From DATEMU01 sp964414585 (GTDB lineage Bacteria > Planctomycetota > Phycisphaerae > UBA1845 > UTPLA1), in assembly GCA_964414585.1 (NCBI GenBank), contig CAYPXR010000021.1:83542-147541 (forward strand): a stretch of 64,000 nucleotides of DNA, read 5' to 3'. Below are positions 1 to 8,746 of this stretch, one piece after another (the first letter of the stretch is position 1; each line of letters starts with the position of its first letter). Position numbers and translations under genes: made by a program. The notes under the pieces were generated by a model, which worked only from the letters and a program-made list of their open reading frames with translations, ran no database searches and had not been told where the DNA came from.

Positions 1-329
1 AGCGTAAATTCGGCCGTGGAGGTGACGGCAACCTGGGGGGCATAGACCACGTGGATGTTTCGTCGCCGCGCGGCGCGGAGATCAATGTGGTCCGCCGTGG
101 CGCTGGCCCGGCCGATGACCTTCAGATTCGGCGCGGCCTCGATAATCCTCGCGGTGACATGAGCTTTTGCGCGGACGAGCAGGGCGTCCGCCGTGCCCAA
201 GGCGGCCATCATCGTTTCCGGAGCGGCATCAGGGAGAACCTTGACTTGGGCGATTTTTTCGAGACGAGAGATCGCCTCAGGCGAAAAGGGCTCCGCCACA
301 ACGATTTCGTATGACTTGTTCCCCCTCAT
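1..329 (-). CDS. D-isomer 2-hydroxyacid dehydrogenase, SerA-like (N-terminal part, cut by window edge)
   Basis: Only the first 109 codons are present; the gene runs off the left edge with no stop. ATG at 329 is preceded by a clear Shine-Dalgarno sequence (GAGAGGTGAG). The protein starts like D-3-phosphoglycerate dehydrogenases: a short beta strand (YEIVVAEPFS), a DALLVRAKAHVT segment, then LKVIGRASATADHIDL where the family has VGRAGVGVDNIDL, and VVYAPQVAVTSTAEFTL where it has NAPxGNxxSxAEHTL. These belong to the N-terminal part of the substrate-binding domain and the linker into the Rossmann domain. SerA makes 3-phosphohydroxypyruvate for serine synthesis. The departures from the SerA consensus mean another 2-hydroxyacid dehydrogenase is possible, and the catalytic Arg/Glu/His lie outside the window. 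Confidence 0.8.
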   Translation of the reverse strand, partial: MRGNKSYEIVVAEPFSPEAISRLEKIAQVKVLPDAAPETMMAALGTADALLVRAKAHVTARIIEAAPNLKVIGRASATADHIDLRAARRRNIHVVYAPQVAVTSTAEFT

Positions 330-592
330 GTCTCACCTCTCGTCAGACATGCGGGCATAAAAGTGACCTCTGACAGGACCTAATTGGCGCTACCCGCCTC
401 GGAGGGGCCGGTGCGGGCCGGCGGCATCAGGCCGCCCAGCCACAACCTGTCAGAGACATAACGAGAAAAATTGACGGCGCGCTCATCAGCATAGCCTGCC
501 AACCCGTTCGTCCGTATAATACCCCCCTTTATAGGGACTGCAACAGAAATCGCTTCAGGAAATTATTCCTGAACGAAATTCGAGGGATCGCC
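330..592. other. Divergent intergenic region
   Basis: This separates the SerA-like gene (leftward) from the secreted phosphoesterase-like gene (rightward). A perfect TATAAT stands at 515-520 on the plus strand but has no matching -35 box at 16-19 bp, so it is only a weak promoter candidate for the rightward gene. No RNA gene or convincing hairpin is seen. Confidence 0.4.
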
Positions 593-2632
593 ATGATTAG
601 ACTGCATGAACGATTGATCGTGATCTTCAGCTTCGCCGGCCTGCTGTTTTCGTGTCCGCTTCAGGCCCAAACCTCGGGGTCGGATTCCGGGCCGGCGAAG
701 AAGAAAAGCACTGAGTTGAAGGGGCGTGAGGCGCAACGCGATCAGGAGTTGGAGCCGGAATCGGGTTCCCCCGCCCATCGGTCCAAGGCGTCTCCGTCGA
801 AAACGGATGCACCTTTGACGACGGAGCGTCGCCCGCCACGAACCGATCGGGGACGACCTCTCGACTTGGGAACTCCCGCCGCGAAGCCGTCCGCGGCGGT
901 CGACGACGGTCCCTCGGCGGTCATTCGCGAGCCGTCTCAGGGACGGCCGATCTTCATCACGCCCGGCGAGACCTTTTATTTTGTCATGCGGCTGACGCCC
1001 GAAGTGAAAGGCGACGTGGGTTTTGCCCTGGTGCACATCGACGAGCCGGGGGTGCGCGTTCCCTTGAAGCCGACGACACCGCCGTCGTATGTCAACGATG
1101 AGTATTGCAGCCTGATTCTCCAGGTGCCGGGCGATACCGAGCCGGGGTTGTACGACATCCAGGTCAAAGCGGAAGGGGCGACTTATAACTCGCCGCACAG
1201 CGTGAAGGTCGTGGACGCCTTCAAGAGCAAATTCCGCTTCGTTCATCTTTCCAACATGAACGTCGGCGACCTGACCGCGCCGAACTTCGACGAAATGCTC
1301 CCGAAAGAGATTAACCTCCTGGCCCCCGAATTTATCGTCGCGACCGGCGACTACACGGAGTGGGCGCGGGCGCGGGACGACGCGACAAGTTGGCCGAAGG
1401 TGCTGAAGTTTTTCGAGCAATTCAACGCGCCGATTTTCATGTTGTGCGGCGCGCACGATCACGAGGCGAGCTTCACGCGATTCGTCGCCAGCAAGCCCAT
1501 CGGCACCATCGATTACGGAAACTATCACGGGCTGCTCCTGCTCGACCATCCCGGCAACCCCATCGACCAGGACTCGAGCCAGGTCCAGTGGGTCGAGGCG
1601 GACCTGAAACGCAACCGGAACAAGCGATTCAACTTCATCGCGACGAACAGCGACGAACTCGGCTTGCTGGATGTTTGGCGGGAAGCCGGGAATATCAAGG
1701 ATTTCATCCACGACAACAAGGTCAAGCTCTTTCTGACCGGCGGGGCGACCGATTGGGACTTCAAGGAGTTCGCCGACAAGCTCGAAGGGCTCGACGGCCT
1801 CCATTTCGTCCGTACGCACGAGTCCAGCACGTCACTTCGCGATCGGGCGACCGGCTTCTCGCATTACCGTGTCATCGACGTGGACGGCGACAAGTTGGCC
1901 TACACCTATCCGAATGACAATGGGACGGAAAATCTGCAACATTCCATCCCGACCGGCCGTCTGCGGGCTTTTTACGACGGGCCGAATGACGGTTCGGTGC
2001 ATACGGTCACCGTCACGGTGCAAAACGCCCTGAATCAATCATTCGATGACGCCCATGTGTGGTTGCGCGTCGCGAAGGGCCCGGGCGGCGAAAAGCCGAC
2101 GGTCGCGCCCGGGCGATTGGTGCAGGCCCTGGACGCAATGACGCACTGGGCTTGCGATGTCGCATTCGACCTGCCGGACAAGGGCGCGGTTCGCATCGTC
2201 GCGGCGGCCGATCCGGAGGACGTCGCACCGGCCTTGCCGATCGAAGTGGCGCTCGACGGGCCCCGGGAATGGAACTTTGCCCCGGCGACGACGGATTTTG
2301 GTTTGACCTACTTCACCAGTAACGCCGGCGCGAGCCTCAAATTCACCAACAATTCCAAGTCGCACATCACCTGCTGGCCGGTCATCTGCGTGAATGGCGG
2401 TCAGATCAATCCCGACCCGAAGGTGTGTCCGAAGCTGCCGCTTTCGCTTGAGCCGGGCAAGACCCTCTCGGTTCCGCTGGTGCTCAACCTCCGTCGCGTC
2501 AGCCCCGGCAAGCACGCGTTGCAGGTACATTTCCTGGAAGACCCGCTCAGCCGCCTGAGTACGTTCGAAGTGACGCTGGCACATCGGCAGGAGGCGTCGG
2601 CCAGCGCCGGTCGTGACGAGTCGTCGAACTAA
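593..2632 (+). CDS. Secreted calcineurin-like phosphoesterase-fold protein, probably inactive
   Basis: 679 residues. An N-terminal signal peptide (LIVIFSFAGLLFSCPLQAQ) is followed by a charged, proline-rich linker to about residue 110, a beta-rich domain, then a metallophosphoesterase-like core around residues 210-440 and a C-terminal beta domain. The core keeps GDYTE (near 250) and GAHDHE (near 286), matching the family's GDxx and GNHD/E motifs. The first DxH motif reads NMN in VHLSNMNVGD, and the last GHxH motif reads GGATDW, so most dinuclear metal ligands are gone. It is therefore likely a non-catalytic, extracytoplasmic member or one with altered metal binding. ATG 593 has GAGGGATCGCC upstream. 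The gene stands alone; the next gene is convergent. Confidence 0.7.
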   Translation: MIRLHERLIVIFSFAGLLFSCPLQAQTSGSDSGPAKKKSTELKGREAQRDQELEPESGSPAHRSKASPSKTDAPLTTERRPPRTDRGRPLDLGTPAAKPSAAVDDGPSAVIREPSQGRPIFITPGETFYFVMRLTPEVKGDVGFALVHIDEPGVRVPLKPTTPPSYVNDEYCSLILQVPGDTEPGLYDIQVKAEGATYNSPHSVKVVDAFKSKFRFVHLSNMNVGDLTAPNFDEMLPKEINLLAPEFIVATGDYTEWARARDDATSWPKVLKFFEQFNAPIFMLCGAHDHEASFTRFVASKPIGTIDYGNYHGLLLLDHPGNPIDQDSSQVQWVEADLKRNRNKRFNFIATNSDELGLLDVWREAGNIKDFIHDNKVKLFLTGGATDWDFKEFADKLEGLDGLHFVRTHESSTSLRDRATGFSHYRVIDVDGDKLAYTYPNDNGTENLQHSIPTGRLRAFYDGPNDGSVHTVTVTVQNALNQSFDDAHVWLRVAKGPGGEKPTVAPGRLVQALDAMTHWACDVAFDLPDKGAVRIVAAADPEDVAPALPIEVALDGPREWNFAPATTDFGLTYFTSNAGASLKFTNNSKSHITCWPVICVNGGQINPDPKVCPKLPLSLEPGKTLSVPLVLNLRRVSPGKHALQVHFLEDPLSRLSTFEVTLAHRQEASASAGRDESSN

Positions 2633-2654
2633 AGGTTTTCCTGGAAAACGGATT

Positions 2655-3212
2655 TCAGGCGGCCGTCTGCGCCGTTTCGCGCAGATTGAGGATCAATTCG
2701 ACCTCGCCGATTCGCTGGTCAAGCTCGTGGGCGATTTGCCGGGCGGAGCGGCCCGCGTCGGCGAGTTCGTAGATGCGGCGGGTACGCAAGTCGCTGGGAC
2801 CGGAGGCCAGGGACTGGAGGCTGGGGGAAGTGGGGCTTTTCTCCGCGATTCTGGTTTCAAATTGTATTCCGGCTGAACGAGCAGCCTCTAACAACGTTCG
2901 CAAGGCGGCGATTCGCTGGTCGGCGTTGTGGATGGTTTGCTCCAGGGCCGCGCATTTGAGATCGATGCGTTGCTCGACCTGTTTTGAAAGGTCGTTAAGC
3001 TGAGCCACGAGTTTGGCGAGGTCTTTTCTTGCGGCAACGTCGCCCCCGGTGTCCAATTCCGTGCGCTTAAACTTGGGCCAGTTCCCGGTGGTCGCCTTTC
3101 GTCGCGAATACCAATAGGCATATAGGATCGCCGCGGCGAGAATTCCGACAATCCCCGCCTGGCGGGCGCTGGGAGTGAAGGCGTCGGCGGCGAGCAGGAA
3201 GTAAAGCGTCAT
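2655..3212 (-). CDS. Membrane-anchored coiled-coil protein with C-terminal HTH-like segment
   Basis: 185 residues, function not recognised. One transmembrane helix near residues 18-36 (GIVGILAAAILYAYWYS) is followed by basic residues, which suggests a cytoplasmic bulk. Residues about 60-120 are heptad-rich (LAKLVAQLNDLSKQVEQRI) and likely form a coiled coil. The C-terminus (RRIYELADAGRSARQIAHEL to residue ~180) resembles the short helix-turn-helix found at the end of DUF2802/DUF6115-type proteins, where it precedes an 'IGEVELIL' helix. The gene lies just downstream of larC on the same strand, 44 bp apart, and may be cotranscribed. Confidence 0.6.
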   Translation of the reverse strand: MTLYFLLAADAFTPSARQAGIVGILAAAILYAYWYSRRKATTGNWPKFKRTELDTGGDVAARKDLAKLVAQLNDLSKQVEQRIDLKCAALEQTIHNADQRIAALRTLLEAARSAGIQFETRIAEKSPTSPSLQSLASGPSDLRTRRIYELADAGRSARQIAHELDQRIGEVELILNLRETAQTAA

Positions 3213-3256
3213 TTAGTGAATTTCCCGTGTTCAACGGCCGGCACGGGGGCCGGCCG

Positions 3257-4429
3257 CTACGTTTTGCGCCGCCAGGCCGACTCGGCCTCAAACATCACGT
3301 CGTGCAAGGCCGCGCTGTGCTTTCGGGCGGCCGCGGCGCAATCCTCATACTCCGGGGCCACTAGTAAAATTCGTCCGCTTCGGCAGCCAATCTTGACCCG
3401 AATCGGCCCGAATCGAGTCGCGACGGTCTCGACCTCCCGGGCGAGCTTGGCGCGGGTGCAGGTCTGCCGGCGGATGCCAAAGGTCGTCGTGTGCGAGAAA
3501 ATCGCCTCTTCACAGGCGGCCTGACAGTCCAGGGGGGCAAGAACGGAGAGCAGGACGCCCGGCCGGCCCTTTTTCATGGTGATCGGGATGGCGAAGACGT
3601 CCAGCGCGCCGGCGCTGAAAAGGGCGTCGAAGGCATGGGCGATCTGTTCGCCGGTGGCGTCGTCGAGATGGGTCTCCAAAAGGGTGATTTCGTCGCATTC
3701 GTCGCTTGAATCGGCGGAGTCCCCGATGAGCAGCCGCAGGACGTTGGGCCGCATCTTGCTGTCCCTGGTGCCGGCGCCGTAGCCGATTCGGCTGATCCGC
3801 ATGGCCGGCAGGGGGCCGTAACTTTCGGCAAGCGTCGTGAGAATCGCCGCGCCGGTCGGCGTGACGAGTTCGCCCGGCTCATCGCAAGCGGCAATGGGCA
3901 CGCCGCGCAAAAGCTCAGCGGTTGCCGGCGCGGGAACCGGCATCGTTCCGTGTTCGCAGTGTACGACACCGCTTCCTGGGGGAATTGGTGAACAGACAAT
4001 CCTGGACAGTCCGAGTCGCTCGACGCCGATGGCCGCGCCGACGACATCGACGATGGCATCGACCGCTCCAACTTCGTGAAAATGAACCTTCTCGATGGAA
4101 GTCCCGTGAACCTTCGCTTCCGCCTCGGCAAGGTGGGTGAAAATGCGCTTCGCATTTTCCTTGATCGACGGGCGGAGCGCGGAATCGTCGATGATTTTGG
4201 TGATATGGTGAAGGTGACGGAGACCGGGTTTTTCCGTCGGACGGACTTTCACATACGTTGCCGCGAGCCCCTGTTTTTGGACTTGTGAAACGTTGAATTC
4301 GTAGCCGCTCAGGTGGAGCTTCGCCAAATCGGCCCGCAAATCGGCCTCGGACAGTCCCGCCGAGAGCATGGCAGCGAGGATCATGTCGCCCGCCGCGCCG
4401 GAGAAACAGTCGAAATAGGCGATTGTCAT
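3257..4429 (-). CDS. larC: LarC-family nickel-pincer cofactor biosynthesis protein
   Basis: 390 residues, close to the usual full length. The N-terminal motif YFDCFSGAAGDM is the family signature; HFHEVGAVDAIVDVVG and a His-containing stretch follow. LarC is the CTP-dependent nickel insertase that completes the nickel-pincer nucleotide of lactate racemase and related 2-hydroxyacid racemases/epimerases. Here the two parts (LarC1 and LarC2) are one open frame; in Lactobacillus they are joined by a programmed frameshift. No larA, larB or larE is seen in the window, so the partner genes must lie elsewhere if the pathway is present. Confidence 0.88.
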   Translation of the reverse strand: MTIAYFDCFSGAAGDMILAAMLSAGLSEADLRADLAKLHLSGYEFNVSQVQKQGLAATYVKVRPTEKPGLRHLHHITKIIDDSALRPSIKENAKRIFTHLAEAEAKVHGTSIEKVHFHEVGAVDAIVDVVGAAIGVERLGLSRIVCSPIPPGSGVVHCEHGTMPVPAPATAELLRGVPIAACDEPGELVTPTGAAILTTLAESYGPLPAMRISRIGYGAGTRDSKMRPNVLRLLIGDSADSSDECDEITLLETHLDDATGEQIAHAFDALFSAGALDVFAIPITMKKGRPGVLLSVLAPLDCQAACEEAIFSHTTTFGIRRQTCTRAKLAREVETVATRFGPIRVKIGCRSGRILLVAPEYEDCAAAARKHSAALHDVMFEAESAWRRKT

Positions 4430-4540
4430 GCAATTTCAAGGGTGCCAGGACCCAATTGACCCACAGCCCCTAAGGCGTAGAAGGCTATGCCGATCAGTAG
4501 GTTATGGCAATGGGGCCCAAGCCGATGAATGCTCGTTTTC

Positions 4541-4569
4541 TTGACACATTTGAACGGTGCGATTCTACT
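4541..4569 (+). promoter_or_regulatory. Sigma-70-like promoter for pheA
   Basis: A perfect TTGACA (4541-4546) is separated by 17 bp from TCTACT (4564-4569). Transcription would start near 4576, giving a leader of about 43 nt before ATG 4619. This argues against the in-frame upstream ATG at 4529, which lies before the promoter. Confidence 0.55.
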
Positions 4570-4618
4570 ACAGGGCTCGGCATCCGGCAGACGGCGTTCT
4601 CCTTGCGGCTCCGAATAC

Positions 4619-5698
4619 ATGGCGATTTTGCAAGACCTTCGACAGGAGATTGACCTTCTCGACGACCAGATCGTCGGGCTTCTGAATGCCCGCGCGAAAG
4701 CAGCGGTGGAAATCGGCAAGTTGAAGGCCGCCAGCGGGGCCGGAGTCTTCGCCGCGGATCGAGAGCGGGAGGTCCTGGATCGCGTCACCAAGCTCTCCAC
4801 AGGCCCTTTATCACGCGATTCGCTGCTTTCAATCTACCGCGAACTTATGTCGGCGTCTTTCGCCCTGGAGAGACCGCCGCGGGTTGGGTACCTGGGTCCG
4901 GCGGGCTCTTTTTCCCATGAAGCGGCGATGGGCAAGTTTGGCGCTTCAGTCGAGTATGAAGCCTTGTCGGACATCCGCGCGGTCTTCGATGAGATGAGCC
5001 GGGGCCACGTCGATTACGGCGTCGTCCCCATGGAGAACACCACGGCCGGGGCGGTGCTCGACACGCTCGATGCCCTGCGCGATCACAACGTGTGCATTTG
5101 CTCGGAGATCCAGCGGGCCATTCACCACAACCTGCTGGCCAAATGCCGGCAGGACGAAATCGAAATCGTCTATTCGCGGCCCGAGGCTTTGGCGCAATGT
5201 CAGCGATGGCTCTCCGAGACGGGCTTATCGCGGCGGACGGCGGCCGCCTCCAGTACCAGCAAGGCCGCTGAACTGGCCGCTTCGCAGGCCAAGAGCGCGG
5301 CGATCGGCAGCAAGCTGGCAGCCGGGCTGCACGGTTTGTCGATTCTCGCGGCTCATATCGAGGACAATCCGAATAATGCTACCCGGTTTTTCGTCCTCGG
5401 CGGTGAAACGCCAAAGCCCACGGGCTGCGACCGCACCAGCCTCCTGTTCACCACGGCCCACAAGGCTGGGGCGCTGGTCGATGTCCTGCTCGTCTTTCAG
5501 CAGGCGGGAATCAACATGACGCTGATCACCTCGCGACCCAGCGCCAAACCCGACCTTGATTACAGCTTCTTCGTCGATGTGGATGGACACGAATCCGACC
5601 CGCCGCTCAAGAGCGCGTTGGAAGAGGCCCGACGACATTGCCGGACGCTTCGCGTGCTCGGCTCGTACCCCAAAGCGACGGAGGTGGTCGCGGCTTAA
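4619..5698 (+). CDS. pheA: Bifunctional chorismate mutase / prephenate dehydratase (P-protein)
   Basis: 359 residues from ATG 4619. Domain order is AroQ-type chorismate mutase (residues ~1-90, with LRQEIDLLDDQIVGLLNARA), prephenate dehydratase (~95-275, starting VGYLGPAGSFSHEAA and ending NNATRFFVLG) and an ACT regulatory domain (~285-355). It converts chorismate to phenylpyruvate in phenylalanine synthesis. The TRF triad of the dehydratase is intact. The ACT phenylalanine-binding ESRP motif reads TSRP, so feedback sensitivity may differ from the E. coli enzyme. tpiA starts 15 bp downstream on the same strand. The start was chosen because the protein begins exactly at the mutase domain and a good promoter lies between the two in-frame ATGs. 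Confidence 0.93.
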   Translation: MAILQDLRQEIDLLDDQIVGLLNARAKAAVEIGKLKAASGAGVFAADREREVLDRVTKLSTGPLSRDSLLSIYRELMSASFALERPPRVGYLGPAGSFSHEAAMGKFGASVEYEALSDIRAVFDEMSRGHVDYGVVPMENTTAGAVLDTLDALRDHNVCICSEIQRAIHHNLLAKCRQDEIEIVYSRPEALAQCQRWLSETGLSRRTAAASSTSKAAELAASQAKSAAIGSKLAAGLHGLSILAAHIEDNPNNATRFFVLGGETPKPTGCDRTSLLFTTAHKAGALVDVLLVFQQAGINMTLITSRPSAKPDLDYSFFVDVDGHESDPPLKSALEEARRHCRTLRVLGSYPKATEVVAA

Positions 5699-5713
5699 GG
5701 AGCCGAACCAGGA

Positions 5714-6520
5714 ATGACCATGCGAAAACCGTTTGTGGCAGGCAATTGGAAGATGAACCTCGATCTGGCGACGGCCCGATCGCTGGTCAGCGAATTGCGC
5801 ATCAAGCTGGGGGCTGCGCCGAAAATCGACGTCGCCATCTGTCCGCCCGTCGTTTATCTGTTCCCGATGGCCAAGGCGATCGCCGATTCTCCGATCGGTC
5901 TCGGCGCGCAGAATTGCTGGGCGCAGCCGGAGGGGGCTTTCACCGGCGAAGTTTCCGTCAAGATGATCAAGGAAACCGGTTGCGCCTACGTCATCCTCGG
6001 TCACAGCGAACGCCGGCATACCATCGGACCGCGTGACGCGAAGGGCCATATCGTGGGTGAAACCGATGAAATGATCGCGGCCAAGGCTCGCGCCGTCTTG
6101 GCGGCGGGGTTGACGCCGATTGTCTGTGTCGGGGAAACGCTGGAGGAGCGGGACGCCGGCCAGACCGAGGCGGTCCTGACGCGACAAGTCAACGGAAGCC
6201 TTGCCGGAATCGAATCGGCGGCGAAAATTGTCGTCGCTTATGAGCCGGTCTGGGCCATCGGCACCGGCCGCAACGCCTCGCCGGAGCAGGCCGAGGAAGC
6301 GCATTTGCACATCCGTACGCTCTTAGGGGAGCGTTTTGGCAGAGGCGTGGCCGACGAAATTCGCATACAGTATGGGGGTAGTGTTAAGCCGGACAACGCA
6401 GCGGTGTTGATGAAGTGTCCCAATGTCGATGGGGCCCTCGTCGGCGGCGCCAGCCTGAAGGCGGCGGACTTCGCCGCTATCATCGATGCCTGTGCTCGGG
6501 CAAAAGGATTGGGTAGGTGA
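5714..6520 (+). CDS. tpiA: Triose-phosphate isomerase
   Basis: 268 residues with all landmarks of the TIM barrel enzyme: NWKMN (catalytic Lys and Asn) near the N-terminus, LGHSERR with the catalytic His, AYEPVWAIGTG with the catalytic Glu followed by the flexible lid, and QYGGSVKPDN phosphate-binding loop. It interconverts dihydroxyacetone phosphate and glyceraldehyde 3-phosphate in the cytoplasm. ATG 5714 has AGGAGCCGAACCAGG upstream. The stop overlaps the GTG start of secG, so the two are translationally coupled; tpiA-secG adjacency is common in bacteria. Confidence 0.97.
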   Translation: MTMRKPFVAGNWKMNLDLATARSLVSELRIKLGAAPKIDVAICPPVVYLFPMAKAIADSPIGLGAQNCWAQPEGAFTGEVSVKMIKETGCAYVILGHSERRHTIGPRDAKGHIVGETDEMIAAKARAVLAAGLTPIVCVGETLEERDAGQTEAVLTRQVNGSLAGIESAAKIVVAYEPVWAIGTGRNASPEQAEEAHLHIRTLLGERFGRGVADEIRIQYGGSVKPDNAAVLMKCPNVDGALVGGASLKAADFAAIIDACARAKGLGR

Positions 6521-6990
6521 TCATGACGATTCTCGTTTTTGCAGCGTTCGGACGGGTCCTTTTGACGATCGCCTTTGTCGCGGTCTCGGTCCTGCTCATT
6601 GGACTGGTGCTTCTTCAAAAGAACCGCGGCTCCGGTCTGAGCGGCGCTTTGGGCGGCGTCGGGGGGCATACGGCCTTCGGTACCAAGACCGGCGACTTTC
6701 TGACGTGGGTGACGGTCAGCCTCACGGCGTTGTTCTTGTTGCTCTCCATCGCCGGCAATTTCGTCTTCGAGCCCGAAAAGCCCGTGGCCGCCGGTTCTGA
6801 AGTCATCGGCCCGTCGAATCCGGCTCAATTGCCGCCGGGTACACCGGTGAAGCAGGCGCCCAGGTCGCCCGCAACGCCGATTCCGACCGGAACGTCGGGT
6901 AATGGCTCTCCGATCCAACTCAAGCCGATTCCGGCGCCGCCGTCGAGCGCATTGCCCGCGCCGGCCCCCACGAGCGGGCCCGGTCATTAG
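6517..6990 (+). CDS. secG: Preprotein translocase subunit SecG
   Basis: 157 residues from GTG 6517, or 155 from ATG 6523. Two transmembrane helices (residues ~8-30 and ~65-85) flank the loop GLVLLQKNRGSGLSGALGG, the SecG signature. It assists SecYE/SecA translocation at the inner membrane. After residue ~95 there is a proline-rich tail of about 60 residues (PGTPVKQAPRSP and further), longer than the ~75-110-residue classical SecG. Upstream it overlaps tpiA by 4 bp; yicC follows 20 bp downstream. Confidence 0.92.
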   Translation: MIMTILVFAAFGRVLLTIAFVAVSVLLIGLVLLQKNRGSGLSGALGGVGGHTAFGTKTGDFLTWVTVSLTALFLLLSIAGNFVFEPEKPVAAGSEVIGPSNPAQLPPGTPVKQAPRSPATPIPTGTSGNGSPIQLKPIPAPPSSALPAPAPTSGPGH

Positions 6991-7010
6991 CCTTGGGTGG
7001 AGCCGCCGGA

Positions 7011-7892
7011 ATGATCTTGAGCATGACGGGCTTTGGCGAAGCAGAGGTAAGGGCGGACGGAGTGATGTTTCGCGCCGAAGTTCGGAGTCTGAACAATCGC
7101 TATTTCAAGGCGACAATCAAACTGCCCGAGCAGTTCCAGCGGTATGAGTCGGATATCGATCGCGTGCTTCGTTCGACGCTCGGCCGGGGAAGCGTGACCT
7201 ACAATTTGCGGGTCAGGGACGAAAACACGCCATCGGCCTACCAGATCAACGCGGACGCCGTGCGGCATTACGTGGAGCGGTTGCAGGACATTACCAGGGC
7301 CCAGAGGGGAACGCAGATCGACTTGGCAAGTTTGCTGGATGTGCCGGGCGTTTGCGAGCCCGCGGAGATCGATCCATCGATCCTGGAATCGCAATTCAAA
7401 ATCATCGAGAAGTTGACGCGCGACGTGCTGGAGCGGGTCGTGTCAATGCGCCGCGCGGAAGGGGCGGCGTTGCAGAAGGACCTGGAACAGCAATGTGCGG
7501 CGATACGATCGCGTTTGATCGATGTGGCCCAGCGAGCCCCGCAGGTCGTCGAGGAGTATCACAAGCGCTTAAGAACCCGCGTCCAGCAGCTCATGGCCTC
7601 GGCCAGCGTCGAATTGGACAAAGACGCATTGGCGCGGGAAGTGGCGGTCTTTGCCGAACGTTGCGACGTCAATGAGGAGATTTCGCGGCTGAGCAGCCAC
7701 CTGGATCAATTTGCGGAATTGTGCCGGTCGCCGGAAGAGGCGGGCCGAAAACTGGACTTTCTGACGCAGGAGATGCTTCGCGAGGCCAACACGATCGGCA
7801 GCAAGGCCAACGATTCCCAACTGGCGCGATGCGTCGTCGAAATCAAGGCGGCGATCGACCGTATCAAGGAACAGGTGCAAAACGTGGAATAG
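7011..7892 (+). CDS. yicC: YicC-family endoribonuclease
   Basis: 293 residues from ATG 7011, which has GGGTGGAG upstream and puts the family's MTGFG motif at the expected N-terminal place. An upstream in-frame TTG would add six residues of no apparent value. The N-terminal YicC domain (VRSLNNRYFKATIKLPEQF) and the C-terminal DUF1732 part (FLTQEMLREANTIGSKA) are both present. E. coli YicC is an endoribonuclease acting on small RNA; the role here is inferred from family. It lies between secG and gmk, and yicC-gmk-rpoZ-coaBC is a widely conserved order. Confidence 0.92.
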   Translation: MILSMTGFGEAEVRADGVMFRAEVRSLNNRYFKATIKLPEQFQRYESDIDRVLRSTLGRGSVTYNLRVRDENTPSAYQINADAVRHYVERLQDITRAQRGTQIDLASLLDVPGVCEPAEIDPSILESQFKIIEKLTRDVLERVVSMRRAEGAALQKDLEQQCAAIRSRLIDVAQRAPQVVEEYHKRLRTRVQQLMASASVELDKDALAREVAVFAERCDVNEEISRLSSHLDQFAELCRSPEEAGRKLDFLTQEMLREANTIGSKANDSQLARCVVEIKAAIDRIKEQVQNVE

Positions 7893-7921
7893 GGCGGTAA
7901 GCCCGATGAAAAGCGGCAGGG

Positions 7922-8503
7922 ATGGCGGTGGAGACGTCGAAGAAGCTGGGAAAAGTGGTGGTCATCAGCGGCCCGAGCGGCGTGGGGAAATCCACGGTTT
8001 GCCGGTTGCTCTGTGAAAAGGTGCCGGCGGAGTTCAGCGTGTCGGTGACGACGCGAAAACGCCGCAACAACGAAGAGCACGCACGGGACTATCATTACGT
8101 GAGCCCCGAGGAGTTTGCGAATCTGAAGGACAACGGCGGATTGCTCGAATCGGCGGAGGTTTACGGCCACTGGTATGGCACGCCGATCGCGGCGGTCGAA
8201 CAGGCCGTTTCCGCCGGGCGAACCATCATCCTGGAGATCGACATCAAGGGTTGCATCCAGGTGCGAAATAGGATGCCGGAGGCGAGGACATTTTTCCTGT
8301 TGCCGCCGACCTCGGAGGAGCAGCGGAGGAGAATTGAAGGCCGAAAAACGGACGACGCCACGGCCATCCGCGAACGTCTGTCGAAGGCCGATGGCGAGAT
8401 TCGTTATGCGTCGGAGTCCGGTTGTTACGACGAATTCATCATCAACGATGACTTGAACCAAACCGTGGATAAAATATACGCGAAGCTGATCGAGCGAAGG
8501 TAA
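7922..8503 (+). CDS. gmk: Guanylate kinase
   Basis: 193 residues. The P-loop ISGPSGVGKSTVCRLL is near residue 14, followed by VSVTTRKRR and the GMP-binding region with Ser/Tyr residues (HYVSPEEF), and a lid/adenine-binding Arg segment (FLLPPTSEEQRRRIEGR). It phosphorylates GMP to GDP with ATP. ATG 7922 follows GGCAGGGATGGCGGTGGAG only loosely as a ribosome site. The gene sits 29 bp after yicC and 18 bp before rpoZ. Confidence 0.96.
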   Translation: MAVETSKKLGKVVVISGPSGVGKSTVCRLLCEKVPAEFSVSVTTRKRRNNEEHARDYHYVSPEEFANLKDNGGLLESAEVYGHWYGTPIAAVEQAVSAGRTIILEIDIKGCIQVRNRMPEARTFFLLPPTSEEQRRRIEGRKTDDATAIRERLSKADGEIRYASESGCYDEFIINDDLNQTVDKIYAKLIERR

Positions 8504-8521
8504 GAGCGGAGACGAAACACG

Positions 8522-8746
8522 ATGATTCATGACCTGAAGAACGAGGACCTGATTAACAAAGTCGGCGGGCGATTCAAGCTCACGGCGCTGATTCAAAAGC
8601 GCTGGCGGGAATTGATGTTCGGGGCCCGGCCAATGATCCAGACCGGAAAGTTGACGCCGATGGAGATCGTCGTTCGAGAGATCATGGAAGGCAAAATCGC
8701 CGCCGGCGACGAAAAGGCCGACAGTGAGCGGGCCAAGAAATCCTAA
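8522..8746 (+). CDS. rpoZ: RNA polymerase omega subunit
   Basis: 74 residues, typical for omega. GGRFKLTALIQKRWRELM corresponds to the conserved helix (FxLVxxAxxRAxxL) that embraces the beta' C-terminus, and PMEIVVREIMEGKI matches the usual EIAxGKI tail. The position right after gmk is the standard one. ATG 8522 follows GCGGAGACGAAACACG. Its last 23 nt overlap the start of coaC. Confidence 0.85.
   Translation: MIHDLKNEDLINKVGGRFKLTALIQKRWRELMFGARPMIQTGKLTPMEIVVREIMEGKIAAGDEKADSERAKKS

Noticed and set aside
515..520. Perfect TATAAT before the phosphoesterase-like gene
   Set aside because: No -35 or extended -10 element at suitable spacing; kept only as a note in the intergenic entry.
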